Source: Brachionus rotundiformis
Taxonomy: Eukaryota > Rotifera > Eurotatoria > Ploima > Brachionidae
Assembly (NCBI GenBank): GCA_016802295.1
Contig: JAESIW010000194.1
Span: 79,992-143,991, forward strand
Direction of reading: 5' to 3'
DNA length: 64,000 nucleotides
Shown: in pieces, positions 11,020 to 21,890 of the stretch
Numbering within the stretch: position 1 is the first letter of the stretch
How the letters are laid out: each line of letters begins with the position of its first letter
Position numbers and translations under genes: made by a program
The notes under the pieces: generated by a model
The model's input: only the letters and a program-made list of their open reading frames with translations
Databases searched by the model: none
Told to the model about the DNA's origin: nothing

Positions 11020-12005
11020 TCTTATGTCCGAGCCATTGAAGCCTTTTGTTCTTGATGCATTGACTTAATGGCTCTGATTTTGTCATTTTGTGCAGGTCAG
11101 CATTCGACAGTGTCTCAGGCCAGTGTCTCCCGAGAATCCTCCGCAGGCTTCCAGTGTGGAAGGTGTTAAGGTGTTAGGCTTTTTCTGTCAGATTCACTCA
11201 TCCCCCAACATTCACTTCCGTACATCAATGTTGCTTTTACTACACTGTTGTATAGTTTAAGTTTTGTTTCCTTGCTGTAGCTTTTTGATTTCCATGCTGG
11301 TCGGAGTCTAGCAAAGACACTCTTTGCTTTAGCAAGTCTATTCTTAATGTCTCTGTGTGATCCCAAAGTTGTACTGATAGTGCTACCTAGGTATGTGAAT
11401 TCATTTACACACTCGATTTGTGTACCATCGATGGTGATCGGGGTATCTAATTTGGTGTTTATGCACATGACTTTCGTTTTGGCTCTATTAATTTCGAGTC
11501 CGGTTGGTTTAGCGTTGTTCGCCAAGTCTTGCGTCTTCATATGCATATCTGCTTCTGTACTAGATATTAGCACCAGATCGTCCGCAAAGTCTAAGTCTTC
11601 TAGTTTTGCAGTTAATCCCCATTGAATACCTCTCGCACTAACAATTGTTTTCTTCATGACATAGTCAATCAATATTAGGAATAGTGTCGGAGAGAGAACG
11701 CACCCTTGTCTGAATCCTGTACACACTTTGAAGCTCTCAGATTTCCCTCTTTCCAGAATCACGCTACACTCGAACTTCTCGTAGAAGAGTTTTATCAAGT
11801 TAACTATCTTCTGTGGTAGGCCATATGATCTTAATATAGCCCACAAGGTTTCTCTGTGTATGCTATCTCTGTATAGCAGGTTTTAGGAGGGGGAGAGGAT
11901 GCATGGACCAGATATTTACACTTAGGAACATCATAGAACAAAGTCTGGAATGGAATAGCGCCCTGTATCTAAACTTCATTGACTTCAAGAAAGCCTTTGA
12001 AATTA
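11020..12005 (-). mobile_element. RTE-type LINE, 5' truncated with 5' inversion (twin priming)
   Basis: The minus strand from about 11870 to 11020 encodes the later part of an RTE-type reverse transcriptase: DSIHRETLWAILRSYGLP, then TGFRQGCVLSPTLF, then LDFADDLVLIS (FADD active site), EFTYLGSTIS, ending with a C-terminal GLRRILGRHWPE-like and RLQWLGH tail. The reverse transcriptase part immediately upstream in the protein (GFRRGRGCMDQIF through FIDFKKAF) is present but on the opposite strand at about 11879-12001. The two pieces abut in the middle of one aspartate codon. The related copy at 58.4-59.0 kb has the two pieces in normal order. Stops flank the pieces, so the copy is inactive. Confidence 0.88.
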
Positions 12006-12499
12006 AACAATAGGTGATCATTTTTTTTTTCTTAAATAAATATTTAGATAATACAATATTTTATGCCATTTCAAAAATTTGAGTATTAATTATCTAATTA
12101 AATGATATTGAAATTTCAGTAATATTGATATTCTGGTTTTTTAGACCCAAATTCTACAATTAATTAGTTAAATTTAACTAACTGTGAATTAAGAGAAATA
12201 TCCGTCCTTAAAAAAACTTCACAATCTCATTCATCTGTTTCAGAGGAAAAAGAACTAGGGTCAAAAATAACAAACAAAACAAACTTAACTTTTGTTTGAA
12301 ATTATGAAAATTATGAAATAATTCTAGACATTACTTTCGAGAAATATTTCTAATCAAAAAACTCAATATTTTGTTATTAGATAAGCATTTACTTATGTAA
12401 CTCTCATTCAAATATAAAGTTAATAATGTTCTATTAGACTAGAAAAATAATTTCGCCTTTAACTTTCTGTCTGCTTTGATTAATTCTAATAATTTTTAA
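12006..12499. other. intergenic upstream of COA8; probably holds its first exon
   Basis: AT-rich sequence. The COA8 frame downstream begins directly after an acceptor (TTTTTAAG, 12493-12500), so a short upstream exon or a trans-spliced leader is expected here. I cannot place it reliably. One option is a donor at GTTAAT after ATATAAA near 12418. Confidence 0.4.
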
Positions 12500-12500
12500 G

Positions 12501-13006
12501 TGAATAGGCTGAAGAACTTAGTGGCCAGATTTGGCAAAAAAGGTGCCAAAAAAGACAAAATTCTAAATCACAGAAAGCCTTTCCTCACCGACAAATTTGA
12601 TCTGATCGGACCGGCCAACAAAATCTCCAACCTGCGGCCCATTCGCTCGCACATTCCTGCGAACGAAAGCCAAGTAGAGAAGGACTACCGGCTTCTAAGG
12701 GACAAAATATTCGACTTTAACCAACAGTACTGGACCCAGCAGAACCTGAAATTCATCGAGTCTAGGAAAAAGTTTATCGAAAAGCACCGAATTGACCAAA
12801 AGGTGCTGAACAGAAACAAGCTCGAGCCCTTTGAGATCAATGACCCGGACATCAACCAAATGAATGAGTTCTACAAAACCTTTCTCAACGAAAACTACCA
12901 CAACCACTACGAGTACAACCGCGTGTGGTTTCGACTTAATTTAAGTCTCCTTTGGCCGGCCACAAGGGTCATCTTGCACCGGTTGAGGCACAAATTATAT
13001 AAATAA
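12501..13006 (+). CDS. COA8: COA8 (APOPT1) homologue, cytochrome c oxidase assembly factor 8
   Basis: The frame encodes about 168 residues with the COA8 signature: DLIGPANKISNLRPIRSHIP followed by NESQVEKDYRLLRDKIFDFN, QYWTQQNL, then EFYKTFLNENYHNHYEYNR and WF. COA8 is a mitochondrial matrix protein needed for complex IV. The N-terminus is rich in Lys and Arg (RLKNLVARFGKKGAKK), as expected of an import sequence. There is no ATG at the frame start: an in-frame TAA precedes, and the first codon is TG preceded by an AG acceptor, so the A of the ATG, or the whole start, comes from an upstream exon. COQ10 starts 90 bp after its stop, on the same strand. Confidence 0.88.
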
Positions 13007-13096
13007 TAAAAATTTTTTCACAAATTTTATTTATTTTATTATTTTTTATCTATTAATTGAATAAAAGCAAAAAATATTTTTTATTTAGATGTTAAG

Positions 13097-13843
13097 ATGA
13101 CGGTCTCAAAGTGTGCTCATCTATTAAGACCGTACAACAAATTAACAATTTTAATTAAGCGTAATGAGTCGAGCAAAAGTGTAGATTGGGTTATTCAGCA
13201 GCCAAAGGAACAGCTGTCCTCTTATGGCAAATTTAATTTCAAGCCTGGCAAGTCAATTTTAAAATCAACTGCCAAAGGTAGTTTCTACCATGAGAAAGTG
13301 ATCTTAGGCTATTCAAGAGAGCAGATGTGCGATCTTGTGTTCGATGTCAAACGGTATAGAGAATTTTTGCCATTTTGTCTGGACTCGGAAGTGGTGGAAG
13401 AGAGGAGCTCGCGTGCCAGGGGCATAAGTCTGAAAAAGCTGCACACCAGTGCGGCGAGCGAGACCAGCAAGCCGCTCGAACTTCCGTCTTCCTTTAAAGC
13501 AAGACTTGAGATCGGCTACCCGCCCATCAGAGAGTCCTACATTAGTCACGTGAGCATGGTCCGGCCAGAGACTGTCAAGTCCATATCCAGAGACACCAAT
13601 CTGTTCGAGTACTTGATAAACGAGTGGAAATTTCACCCGTACAGACCTGCCGATGCAGCGGATGTAGCCGCCGATTGCTGCATTGTAGAATTTTATGTCT
13701 CATTCAACTTTCGCTCTGTGATCTACAACAAATTTTCGAGCTTGGTCATGGACCAAATTTATAAACAAATGCTTGGTGCTTTTATCAAAAGAGCCCGGGT
13801 ACTCTACGGCAAGGCGGCCATCGAGCCCAGAAGTCTCAGCTGA
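13097..13843 (+). CDS. COQ10: COQ10 homologue, coenzyme Q-binding START-domain protein
   Basis: A single 248-residue frame. After an N-terminal extension likely to be a mitochondrial presequence, the START/polyketide-cyclase domain begins near residue 60 with YHEKVILGYSREQMCDLVFDVKRY, then EFLPFC, a phosphate-binding-like GYPPIRESYISHV segment, LFEYLINEW, and FYVSFNFRSVIYNKFSSLV, ending with MLGAFIKRARVLYG. COQ10 chaperones ubiquinone in the inner mitochondrial membrane and is required for respiration. A poorly conserved insert (about residues 105-135, Ser/Ala rich) lies in a loop. The ATG follows directly on GTTAAG, and TTATTTAG lies 9 nt further upstream; both look like splice acceptors. 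It lies 90 bp downstream of COA8. Confidence 0.9.
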   Translation: MTVSKCAHLLRPYNKLTILIKRNESSKSVDWVIQQPKEQLSSYGKFNFKPGKSILKSTAKGSFYHEKVILGYSREQMCDLVFDVKRYREFLPFCLDSEVVEERSSRARGISLKKLHTSAASETSKPLELPSSFKARLEIGYPPIRESYISHVSMVRPETVKSISRDTNLFEYLINEWKFHPYRPADAADVAADCCIVEFYVSFNFRSVIYNKFSSLVMDQIYKQMLGAFIKRARVLYGKAAIEPRSLS

Positions 13844-14052
13844 TTTCTAACCATAACATTTTTTCCCATTTTTATCTTCTTTTTTGTTTAAATAAATAAA
13901 AAAAAGAGCAATTTATATTATCAATTAAATAAATTTTTAGTTAATAAATCTATTTTGTTAAAGAAATATAAATAAAAAAATTTATTTTTATTATTTTTCC
14001 ATGAAATGTATCATTTTAAAATGATATCTGTTTAAAAAGACAATTGTTTAAG

Positions 14053-14544
14053 ATGAATAGTTTGTTCAGGATGAATGATTGTACCATATTGGAAAAAATA
14101 TGCAACTTGTTGAAGGAGAACCATGTTGATTTTAGGAGGTTGGATCACGAGGCCACGTATACATCAGAAGAGTCGGCCAGAGTGCGCGGCGAAGACTTGT
14201 CAATTGGTGGCAAAGCCATTCTAATGAAGGCAGATGCTGACTTTTATCTATTTGTGCTCAGTGCTTCCAAGAAACTCGACTCGAAAAAAATAAAAGCCCA
14301 CTTGAAGGCGAAAAAAATTCGATTTTGTACCAGCGATGAGTTGTTGGATAAGTGCGGACTGGTGCCTGGCTCGGTGCCTCCTTTCGGACATCCGATTCTT
14401 CCTTTCAAGCTTTTCTTGGATAACAGTATATTGGCGAATGACAAGATTGCCTTTAATGCTGGCTCCCTAACAAGCTCTATCATTTTCAAGACTAGCGACT
14501 ACTTAAAGCTCGCCAATGCTGAAATTTTTGATTTTTCTGAATAG
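14053..14544 (+). CDS. YbaK/aa-tRNA editing domain protein, PRORSD1-like
   Basis: The protein has 163 residues from the ATG at 14053, chosen because TTG and AAG precede it and AAG|ATG resembles an acceptor. The YbaK/ProX fold is recognisable: HEATYTSEESARVRG, SIGGKAILMKADADFYLFVLSASKKLDSKK, then CGLVPGSVPPFGHPI, KIAFNAGSLTSSI and SDYLKLANAEI. This family hydrolyses mischarged aminoacyl-tRNA (for example Ala-tRNA-Pro in ProX proteins); human PRORSD1 is the likely counterpart. It would act in the cytosol in translation fidelity. It is the third gene of a same-strand run, 209 bp after the COQ10 stop. Specificity is not readable from sequence. Confidence 0.85.
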   Translation: MNSLFRMNDCTILEKICNLLKENHVDFRRLDHEATYTSEESARVRGEDLSIGGKAILMKADADFYLFVLSASKKLDSKKIKAHLKAKKIRFCTSDELLDKCGLVPGSVPPFGHPILPFKLFLDNSILANDKIAFNAGSLTSSIIFKTSDYLKLANAEIFDFSE

Positions 14545-15885
14545 AATTTTTTTATGTAAAGAAATAAAAAACTTAAAAAAATTATCTTCCAATTTTTTAT
14601 GAATTTTGTGAAATTTGGTACTCAGATAACAGAGCTATAAAACTCTCGTGACTTTTTAATGGTAAATTAATGGTAAAGTGCAAAGTCTCTAAGTTATTGT
14701 TGAATTTTTTCCTGATGGTAATACAGAATTTACCAGGGTACTCATAACTGTACATCAAATTGTACTGCACCAAATTACATTTATAGAACCATTTTTAATT
14801 ACTAAATTTGGTTTACAGAAACTCAAAAGTAAATTTGAGATTTCAAAATTTTCTCCTTAAATATTCATAATGTGACAATTTTAAAAATGTTTATAATATA
14901 TATCTTCGTGTAATTTATATTCGAAAGTTTATGTAATTTCTAAAAACCTGAACAATTGAATTGTAAGTTCTCTCTTATTCTGGTCAGAAGATCAAAGGGT
15001 CAACCCCTTAGAATACAATAAATATAAATAAAGAATTTCTAATTTATGATTTGTTTCACTCTTTTCTTTATAAAAAAATGTTTTATATTGTGTTTATTTA
15101 AAAAATGTATAAGAAAAATTGAATAAGAAAATCAATTTAGATATAAAAAATCTGTATATAAAATCTTAAATTTCTAGATTCAAAAATTGAAATTTTGTAA
15201 TAATGTTGATATAATGTTATATTTTTAAAAATAAAATCACATTTAAAAGATGTTAGGAACGTTTTCACGTTTTTTTCGAGTTCTCTATAATAAAATAAAA
15301 AGTTTACGATGAATCGAAAAGTCAAGAGTATTGACAAATCATAAAAAAGCTGAGTACAAACTTTCTCTCGAAGACTTTGACTCAGAAATTCAAAATATCA
15401 CAAGTCCGAAAGTCAAAGTAGACAAAATAGAATAACTGATCTGTTTTTGGTTTTTTTTATAAATAATATTCAAGGGTTAATGTTAGCTTCTTACCAGCAA
15501 ATTTATTTTACCAAGTCGAAGAAAAATAAAGGAAAAGATCAAGTTGAGGCAAGGTAGTTAGTTGAAAAATGTAAAGGAAATGCTCGATTAAATAAACTCT
15601 AAAATTCATGTAATGAGTTTAATTTTGACTTCTCCCTGTAAGCGAGCTTCGGGAGCCGTATATTTGTTTTGCAAGAGAAAATCGAAAGAAAGACGTGCTC
15701 TTCATATTTTGCGTTTGTTGAGCAAAGTAACTTGGAAAATGAGTCAGTCTCTTTTCCTTTCGAAAATATTCCATTTTTTTGCAAAAAGATCTACAACTCT
15801 TAACGTCTGATACAATATCTTGAATCACAAGAAACATCAAATAATTAGACTAAAAAAGATTTGGAATATGAAAAACAAATATTAA
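14545..15885. other. intergenic, no gene seen
   Basis: AT-rich DNA. Short frames on both strands at 15599-15840 overlap each other and show no domain. They may be eroded transposon sequence, given the hAT-like fragment that follows, but nothing is firm. Confidence 0.5.
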
Positions 15886-16150
15886 ATGAAAGATCTCCTT
15901 TTTTATTCCCTGGATCCTCGTTTTAAGTTTTTATATATGCAAGGGAAAGAACAAAAGAGACAAGCCAATCAACTACTAACGGTTTTTTTTGAAAGAAATT
16001 TAGATGAGTCAAATGAAACATATGTTAGCCAAGATCCCGATAGCCAAAATAAACCAAAATCGTTGGTAGAAGAATAATCGTAAAAATCATAAATACATCA
16101 ACAATTAATGAAAGTGAGATCGATAAGTATTTGAAGTAGCTTGTCTTTAA
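15886..16150 (+). pseudogene. hAT-family transposase C-terminal fragment
   Basis: The frame at 15886-16077 starts with MKDLLFYSLDPRFK. LDPRFK is the classic hAT transposase motif ahead of the dimerisation region. In another frame about 50 nt later, ESEIDKYLK resembles the start of the hAT C-terminal dimerisation domain. The fragment is short and broken, without visible terminal repeats. Confidence 0.5.
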
Positions 16151-16197
16151 TTTTACTAATTAAAATTGACAACATTTTAGTTTTAAAAATATATATA

Positions 16198-16230
16198 CTA
16201 GCTCTTTTAACCTAAAATCTTACGATTTTA
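16198..16230 (-). other. Helitron 3' end: hairpin plus CTAG
   Basis: TAAAATC-TTAC-GATTTTA (16213-16230) forms a perfect 7-bp stem with a 4-nt loop. Eleven nucleotides later on the minus strand the element ends CTAG (16201-16198), followed by T. This matches the Helitron rule of a hairpin, 10-12 nt, CTRR, and insertion before T. Confidence 0.8.
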
Positions 16231-16538
16231 TACAGGTCCTAGCGGCTTCTCCATGAGAACCCTTTATTTATAATTAATTTTTTTCATGATGATATTAAAT
16301 GATTATATTTATTAATAAATTTAGATTACTAAATTATCTTAATCAAAATAAAATCTCTATACAGTTTGAATGAAAATTTATATATGAATACCTTTTTTCA
16401 TTTATTAATTACAAAACAAATAAACTTAAAAAATATTTATTATTTAAAAATAATATTAAAATTAAAAAATTAATTAATTTAAAATTTCACGAAACACAAC
16501 ATTATTTGTCTAGACGCCATTTCGATCTCGATTGTAAC

Positions 16539-17300
16539 CTAAAAGACCCTGCATATTGCTACCATATAGATGGGTATCGACCAAAATACAGAGCGAGTTA
16601 AAGTTGCGTACTCTGGATGCAGCAAGACTGGTCGACGAAGCAGCAAACCAACACGATTAAATGTTTGACCTTGTGACTTATTGATTGTCATGGCAAACGA
16701 CAATCGAAAAGGAAATTGTATCCGACTCAACCAAATACCAACATCATTTTGGTTCGATCTAAATTCGGTTCGACAAAAAACATACTCATTTCCTTCTTGA
16801 GGTCCAGTTAACACAGCACATTTAATTGTATTTCGATTACATTGAATCACTCGTAATCTTGTTCCATTACACAATCCAAAAGTAACCGACCAATTTTTTA
16901 AAAGCATTACAATCGCACCTTCTTTAAGATATAAGCAATGCGGTGGAAAACCATTTGGTGTCATCCTTAAGGCTTCTTCTATTGGATAATCATGATAATC
17001 TTGAGCTTGCTCAGAATGAACTTGAATATTGCTGACCGATTGGATAGTTGTTTGTATTGGAATTTTAAATTTGGAGTGCTTTGTTTGGCCACCACCAATC
17101 AATAATGAAGCAGCTATTCATGTAAACGCAGTAAGAATCACAGACTTATTTTGTTGCTTCATTCGATGATATAAATACTTAAAAATTATTACAAAAATTT
17201 ATAAAGTTATAAAAGACATAAAAAAAATATTACATTAATGATAAAAGTTTTACCAGTTCCTCCAGGGCCATCCAAGAAAAAACTTTTGTTTTGAGTTACA
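16539..17300 (-). pseudogene. Helitron Pif1-type helicase domain
   Basis: Walker A appears as GPGGTGKT on the minus strand at about 17250-17280, in a separate frame preceded by KSFFLD. A following frame (17102-16539) has GFPPHCLYLKEGAIVMLLKN, CNGTRLRVI and QFPFRLSFAMTINKSQGQT (helicase motif VI region). A stop and a frame change separate the two parts, so no intact helicase remains. Confidence 0.85.
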
Positions 17301-17823
17301 TCTTCACTCATTGTAGCATCCAAAATTTATTAGTAGCATTCTAAATTTAAAAAATATGAAAAAATTTGCTCTCTGCTATTCATTCAGGGAAGTATCCATT
17401 GCTTCTGCAGCTTCGGTATGTTACTGAACTCTCAATTCGTTCATATTAATTGGCATATCTCGATTGCGCCATTCCAATCCACGCTCATTTCGATATGGTA
17501 AATTGTAGGCTGACAATGTTTTACCAAACGTATCCAAGATGTATAGAATATGCTTTAATAAAAATTAATAAATCAATTTATTACATAATATAACTTTTTT
17601 TTTAAGCTTACACCAAGTGCTTTGTGATATTTTGTATCGTCAATTTCATGACGATAATCCTCGCTCATTTGATCTTTAAAAGCTTCCCATAATTGTTAAG
17701 AATTCGGGTTTCCTGGATTGTTGTGATATAGCATTGTAACAAACAAAAATCTAAACAAAAATTTGTATGGTTTTTAAATTATTTAAATTATAAATAATTA
17801 TTTACCTTATTCGATATGGCATT

Positions 17824-19825
17824 TCAACACGACATCTCTTTCATCATGGTATACCAATGCTGATTGTTTTTAACTAAATTGAGTGCACGTGCAGCATCCT
17901 CAAATGAACGATAAACATGTCCATTCACTGTTCTTAAAGCCTCGTATGAAGTTGTTCCACGCACATGTAATAGCAATAGTTTCAAATGAAAGAGCTCCCG
18001 ATTATTAGGATGAATAAACGGTATTCGGCCAATTATTCTCTCAGCTCTGTTCAACTGAACACGTTCAATCCATTGCTTGTTGGCTGCATCATAGCGGTAA
18101 TGCTGAACTATTTCTTTGTAGAGATAATGATTGGCTCGATGATAACGTATATTCATCTCAAAAAATTCGGTCAACATTGTTCTTGGTACATTGTTAGCCA
18201 CTTGTTGAATATTATTTTGAACAAAAACTACATTATGCCTATTTTCCAAGTGAATCAACAGATGAACAATAGTGTGAGATATTTCGTGTCGTTTGAAGCC
18301 AATGATCCTATCAAAAGCTTCAATTGAACTCACGTATCTCTTACGTTCATAAGTCCTAATTTCGTCATAAATTTCTTCATTATTACGAACATTACTAACA
18401 GCTTGATCATTATTCCTATTATTAACAGCAGTAACATAATCTTGTTCTTGATTATTCTCGACATCAAAGTCATTCGGAACATTATTATTTTCGACTTGGA
18501 CATTTTCATTCTCATCATTATCTTCAACAGCATTATTTTCTAAATCAAGATTAATTTGAACATCATAATCGTCATTTTCAATTATATCATTGTGTCCATT
18601 ATCTTCAATTGGTTGTTGATTGACTTGTTGAATCTCTTCGCGAGTCGCTCCTCGATTCGCAAACGGCATATAGTTGTTCATTCCGTGCGCTTGAACATTC
18701 ACACGATCATTTCCTTTGCAAACATAATTGAAAATGTATTTCATTGAACTCAGATTGCCACAATATTCCAAATTAATGTGGCACTGAAAATTTTTTAGCA
18801 TTGATGGGTTGTACGGAATAACATATCTATTGTCCAGTACATGGCCTCTTCCTGCCATGACGAATACGGATCTACCATTGTTTCGTCTTCGATACAATGG
18901 ATAAGTATTCAATCTCATAACTGTTGTGTCACTGTACTGTTTAGGAAATCCTTTTCAACAACGATTTCCAAATTTTCGCATGCATGAACTGTTGGGCAAG
19001 CATGGTCCATGTATCATTTTTGTTTTTACCAGTTCATAGAGATCACGATCAACCTCAGGATCAGGAATTTGGGCACAAATAATCTGATCGATTAGTTCCG
19101 GCGTAGATGGTTTATTATTCTCACTCATCCACAGCAACACATGATCATGTGGAAGTCCTCTTTTTTGATATTCTTTCACACGTAAATAGGCTTCTACCAC
19201 TCCAATCTTGTGTTCAAATCATTCCAAAACTCGCGAAACTTTAAATTGTACATCCTGGAACACATATCAGGTCGTGATAGATAAGGTTGGCCTGCAGCCA
19301 ATGTTTGTTGAAGTTCTGGCCAATGTGGATTGGATGTAAATGTAATAAAGTAATCATCTATACCAAACCGTCCAACTAATTTCAGCGCATCGAAATAATG
19401 TTATCTCATGGCTCTATCGCTGCCTTCAAACGTCGTTGGTAGAATAAAGGCCCTTCCAATTCTTTCCTCGGGGTTGAAATTACCATTGACACGTCCATAA
19501 TACCCTGATAGTCTAGTTTTCTAAGACGTGCTTGATTCATTCGCAGAAATTGAAGATTGTTCTTTTCAATTTTAATCCAAGAACACACTACATATTCCTG
19601 AAATAACTTGCTCATCTTGAACAGAGCATTGTGATTATTGAGTCGAACATGTAACCTATGTTTATAAAATTCTTTCAATGTCACTCTTGAATTAACAGTC
19701 AAACGTTCTTGATTATGCTGATATCTTTCGTCATAACCGGCTTCACCAAATGGAAATAACAAAGGAAAACAAAGTGTATCACAGTTTGGATCTCGGGGTT
19801 GTGAAGTTGGTTTCAATTCGATCAT
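17824..19825 (-). pseudogene. Helitron Rep (HUH endonuclease) region
   Basis: Broken frames carry the Helitron replication initiator. CFPLLFPFGEAGYDE and KEFYKHRLHVR lie at 19825-19406. ITFTSNPHWPEL lies in an intermediate frame. EYQKRGLPHDHVLLW with the HUH motif (H-D-H) lies at 19200-18955. YPLYRRR, DNRYVIPYNPSML and FNYVCKG lie at 18918 downward. The Asn-rich acidic linker near 18340-18660 is poorly conserved. Frame breaks near 18940, 19200 and 19400 make this inactive. Confidence 0.85.
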
Positions 19826-20150
19826 TTCAATTCAGAAAAATTTGAATAACTTTTTTACTAAAAGAGATAATTTAGTTCTATAAAATGCTCAATTATAAGC
19901 AAATTTGCTTAAATCAGTAAAATAAGTCTGCAAAATACTCTGCAACATTATGCATTTTGCACGCCATTAAAAAGTATTCAAATCAATTGTGCACTTACTT
20001 TGCAGAGTTTTTGCAGACATATATTTTCAGATTAAGCAAAGTTGCTTAAACATTAAGCATTTTACAGAACTTAATTATTCCTTATAGTAAAAAAGTTATT
20101 CAAATTTTTCTGAATTGAAACGATCGAATTGAAAAGAACTTCACAGCCCC
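19795..20150. mobile_element. MITE family 1, copy B, inserted in the Helitron
   Basis: A 356-bp palindromic element starts GGGGTTGTGAAGTT and ends AACTTCACAGCCCC, with ATTCGATC and AATTCAGAAAAATTTGAATAA mirrored inside. It is flanked by perfect 9-bp direct repeats TTGGATCTC (19786-19794 and 20151-20159). Taking out the element plus one flank restores a continuous Helitron frame across the site (DLRDP joined to NCDTL), which proves insertion into an older Helitron. It lies in the opposite orientation to the 1883-2194 copy and is about 44 bp longer. Confidence 0.92.
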
Positions 20151-20159
20151 TTGGATCTC

Positions 20160-21369
20160 TCAAATCAATGCTTTGCATTTGATTATTCACCCGCTGAGGA
20201 ATAATATTTATTAAAGGCATTCTTAGCGTTCTGGCTTGTGCAAATGCAATCACTCCATCGTCTGGCAAGCCGTCTTGATCCTTAAACACAGCTGCAATTT
20301 CGCCATTTACAGCTATATCAGCTAATTGCCTTCGTCCACTCGCATTAACAGGTACGTTCAAATTTCTTGGCACAAATCGGGTTATCCACATCCTACAATT
20401 GAATAGATCTTGTTCATTTTGTAATCGAAGAATTTCTCGATTAATTAAAAATAGCTGAATAAGAGGATTTGATTCAGTAAGCATCTGTTGAAGCATTTGA
20501 ACAATTTCTTTGGAAATTTGTTGATTATTCTCCTGACAATTACGGATCATATTATCAACAAAAGCTTGATCAGTATCCAACATTAGATATTGAGCTGCTC
20601 TTAAATTTAAATTGCCATTAGGTCCATTAAACATTGGCGGTATTTGATAGTATACAGCACCATGTACTTTGTACAAATACGGCAGTCGATTATTATGCCT
20701 TTCGTTAAATCGATGGCTATCGTTGTAAACATTGTCCAAGTCTTCCGGGTCAAAATTAGACTTCACTGCAGCCATTCCAAACAAAGAGTTATATTTACAA
20801 TTATTTTTCACAAATTCGTCATGTCTATTTCTTAGGGTAGGATTGACTGGATTTAACAATTGTATCAATGTCGGATGAAATCGATCAATTATTGGCACAG
20901 CAATCTTATTTCGCTCGCAACAATGTGTGTAAAAGCCGATTCGATTGACTTCCTTAGGCCAATAGAGAGCATTGCAAAATTCACAAGCAAGTTCCAACTG
21001 GCCCTGGTTGTCAATTTCGATATTATTATTTCTTTCTATATTCCATTCCATATAGGTGGGTCGATTAATGCGGCGTTCACGTCTTCTTTCATTGACTAAA
21101 CCCAATCGTTGTAAACGTTCTTCAGGTGTTTCATTCTCCCTAATTCAAGCCCAGTAGTCTCTTAGATATTTTAACCTTCTTTCGCGCTGCTCAGGAGTCT
21201 CATTTGCACGTCGGTTCCTTTGCCTCTCAGTCTCAATAGACACACGATTATTTGCATCTTCAGGAGTCTCATTTAAACGTCGGTTTCTATGTCTCTCTGC
21301 GTCGAAAGATAGACGAATATCTCTATTTTCTGGCGTTTCATTAACCCTCAAAAATCTTACTGAGTTCAA
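20160..21369 (-). pseudogene. Helitron N-terminal region with STPR-like repeats
   Basis: The frame at 21369-21145 has three copies of a 23-24 residue unit ending in NETPE (for example RRANETPEQRERRL), the STPR-type repeat common at the start of Helitron proteins. The frame at 21105-20160 continues with LACEFCNALYWPKE and a second Cys pair (CC), a probable zinc-binding region, then NSLFGMAA and a long helical stretch. A break at about 21120-21145 separates the frames. Confidence 0.75.
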
Positions 21370-21619
21370 GTTCTGATGTTATATCAGCAATAGCATCTTG
21401 GTGATCCAAAGAAGTCATTTGCTGATCAACTGGGTATTCATGTTGAATACTCATTGGCTCGGCCTCACTTATTGGAACTTCATTTGCAAATGATGCCGAT
21501 GTTCCTGGACGCTGATTATTTATGGTGGGTCCCTATGGTTGATTTAAAGCTTGGTTAATAACTAAAGTTCAATATTTAGTGATGTAATTTTGAAACATTA
21601 ATATTTTACCATTAAATCT

Positions 21620-21690
21620 TGCTTTTAAGGTCTTATAAGTAAGTTTTCGACTTACTTAAAAGACTTTATAAGACCTTAATTTATTGTTAA
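21620..21690. repeat. inverted repeat (hairpin-forming)
   Basis: AAGGTCTTATAAGTAAGT and a matching inverted arm ending ATAAGACCTT are separated by TTTCG, with an unpaired 9-nt bulge. It lies between the Helitron and the MULE and could belong to either end. Its role is unknown. Confidence 0.55.
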
Positions 21691-21890
21691 AAAGTATTTT
21701 AATATAAGAATATTACTTGGTGGCATTTTAATTTATTTGGGAAATTATATTTGATTGTTCTACAATCTAATATTTAAAAAAATTAATTTACTATTATTTA
21801 ATTGTAAAATTAAATTATTTAAAAAAGTAATTATTTAGGATTTTAACTTCCTAAGTTTTATTAAAATTAAAATAGAAAGAATATTAAAGT

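Larger units (their letters stand above)
16198..21545 (-). mobile_element. Helitron, autonomous type but decayed
   Basis: A rolling-circle transposon on the minus strand. From its 5' side (high coordinates) it shows STPR-like repeats, a Helitron N-terminal zinc-binding region, the HUH Rep domain and a Pif1-type helicase, spread over at least six frames with stops and frameshifts. The 3' terminus is defined by CTAG followed by T (16201-16198 on the minus strand) with a 7-bp hairpin 11 nt inside. The 5' end is not certain; it lies above 21369 and probably below the MULE at 21891. A MITE is inserted at 19795-20150. The element is dead. Confidence 0.85.

Noticed and set aside
12498..12503. GTG as a start codon for COA8
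   Set aside because: Non-ATG starts are unlikely in an animal. The preceding AG acceptor indicates an upstream exon or leader instead.
15599..15840. Overlapping short frames on both strands
   Set aside because: Neither shows a domain or codon pattern. Not annotated as genes.
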